A DNA stretch of 64,000 bases from Winogradskyella wichelsiae (GTDB taxonomy: Bacteria > Bacteroidota > Bacteroidia > Flavobacteriales > Flavobacteriaceae), in assembly GCF_013403925.1 (NCBI RefSeq), contig NZ_JABFDJ010000010.1, positions 1 to 64,000 of the forward strand, given 5' to 3'. The notes under the pieces were generated by a model. It saw only the letters and a program-made list of their open reading frames with translations. It was not told the origin of the DNA and searched no databases. Below, piece after piece: positions 63,472 to 64,000 of this stretch. The position numbers and the translations under genes are program-made. The first letter of the stretch is position 1; every line of letters begins with the position of its first letter.

Positions 63472-64000
63472 TTAGATCTCTTCAGCAACTAAATTACCTT
63501 GATTTCTAAAGACTAATTGGCCATCAAATGCATCTAGTAATATAATACTGTCAGTGGTGACTTTACCTGATAATATTTCTTTACTCAACTCATTTAAAAC
63601 GTCTTTTTGTATCACGCGTTTTACAGGTCTTGCTCCATATTCTGGGTTATAACCTTTATCGGCTAAATAACTTACAGCTTCTGGTGTTGCATCAAACGTA
63701 ATACCTTGTTTAGCGATCATTTTAGTGATCCCTTTTAATTGTAGACCTACAATGTTTATAATATTATCTTTAGACAAAGGAGTAAACATTATAGTGTCAT
63801 CTATACGATTTAAAAACTCTGGTCTTACGGTTTGTTTTAACAAGGCTAAAACGTCCACTTTGGCAGCTTCAATGGCTGAAGGAATATCTTTAGTCGCTTC
63901 AAAACGCTCTTGTATAATCTGACTTCCCATGTTTGAAGTCATAATAATTATAGTGTTTTTAAAATCCGCTACACGACCTTTATTGTCTGTTAAACGTCCT
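63472..64000 (-). CDS. clpB: ATP-dependent disaggregase ClpB, C-terminal part
   Basis: ClpB threads protein aggregates through a hexameric ring together with DnaK. About 176 codons are visible; the frame stays open to the window edge (GRLTDNKGRVADFKNTIIIMTSNMG), so the gene continues beyond it. The visible part is the second AAA+ domain from sensor 1 (TIIIMTSNMG), through the arginine-finger region VRPEFLNRIDD, to sensor 2 in YGARPVKRVIQ, then the C-terminal small domain. Its ordinary end near SGKVTTDSIILL shows that it is ClpB rather than ClpA or ClpC. Confidence 0.95.
   Translation of the reverse strand, partial: GRLTDNKGRVADFKNTIIIMTSNMGSQIIQERFEATKDIPSAIEAAKVDVLALLKQTVRPEFLNRIDDTIMFTPLSKDNIINIVGLQLKGITKMIAKQGITFDATPEAVSYLADKGYNPEYGARPVKRVIQKDVLNELSKEILSGKVTTDSIILLDAFDGQLVFRNQGNLVAEEI

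Overview
The window is a continuous stretch of housekeeping chromosome from an AT-rich marine-type member of the Bacteroidota, most likely family Flavobacteriaceae. Several signs support this: TonB-dependent receptors with carboxypeptidase-like N-terminal domains, DUF4249 and DUF5686 proteins, a protein with a C-terminal type IX secretion sorting domain, lipoproteins of flavobacterial style, monomeric isocitrate dehydrogenase, and promoters with the Bacteroidota -10 element TAnnTTTG in place of TATAAT. Purine-rich ribosome binding sites are essentially absent, so starts were chosen from family alignment, spacing to the previous gene and position of the -10 element. No tRNA, rRNA, CRISPR array, insertion sequence or prophage was seen.

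Layout: 1-4 kb, the end of murQ, then a REP-like intergenic element, a DUF4249 lipoprotein and its TonB receptor. 4-12.5 kb, mostly minus strand: icd, a pentapeptide-repeat protein, a 0.7-kb gene-free region, rplS-trmD, hemG, a coiled-coil membrane protein and an unusually long GAPDH. 12.6-18.2 kb: htrA divergent from dapF-GNAT-mltG-DUF2279 and a lysozyme-like exported protein. 18.3-25.4 kb: rsmI-like, LMW phosphatase, dnaA, thioesterase, yigZ-EamA-HAD, ribD and a lipoprotein. 25.4-30.3 kb plus: GNAT, prmC, LOG family, ligA, membrane protein. 30.3-32 kb: a 5'-nucleotidase split over two genes. 32-46.3 kb plus: DUF6913-dapA, bamD-rpoZ-coaBC-porD-recN, fabI, a T9SS cargo, glycosyltransferase-YbbR-coaE, and a sensor kinase/response regulator pair. 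46.3-53.5 kb minus: a six-gene unit from hydroxyacyl-CoA dehydrogenase to miaA, preceded by a Gfo/Idh oxidoreductase. 53.7-64 kb: pcm, DoxX-type protein, DUF5686, smpB, DUF6503, phosphatase, deoD-deoC, a small unknown protein and the C-terminal end of clpB.

Genes that work together: dapA and dapF (lysine/meso-DAP), murQ and mltG (peptidoglycan turnover), coaBC and coaE (coenzyme A), bamD and htrA (envelope assembly and quality control), rplS/trmD/miaA/smpB (translation), and dnaA/ligA/recN plus an exonuclease-GIY-YIG fusion (replication and repair). The most interesting observations are: (i) a phased array of four TTAAC half-sites upstream of htrA, with the same half-site repeated upstream of the two-component system at 44-46 kb, suggesting an envelope-stress circuit; (ii) an exonuclease-GIY-YIG gene whose only plausible start codon is ATT; (iii) an orphan terminator in the 7.1-7.8 kb gap that may mark a small RNA; (iv) a voltage-gated-type K+ channel with a C-terminal zinc-ribbon-like tail; and (v) a REP-like element and a possible palindromic insertion inside ribD.
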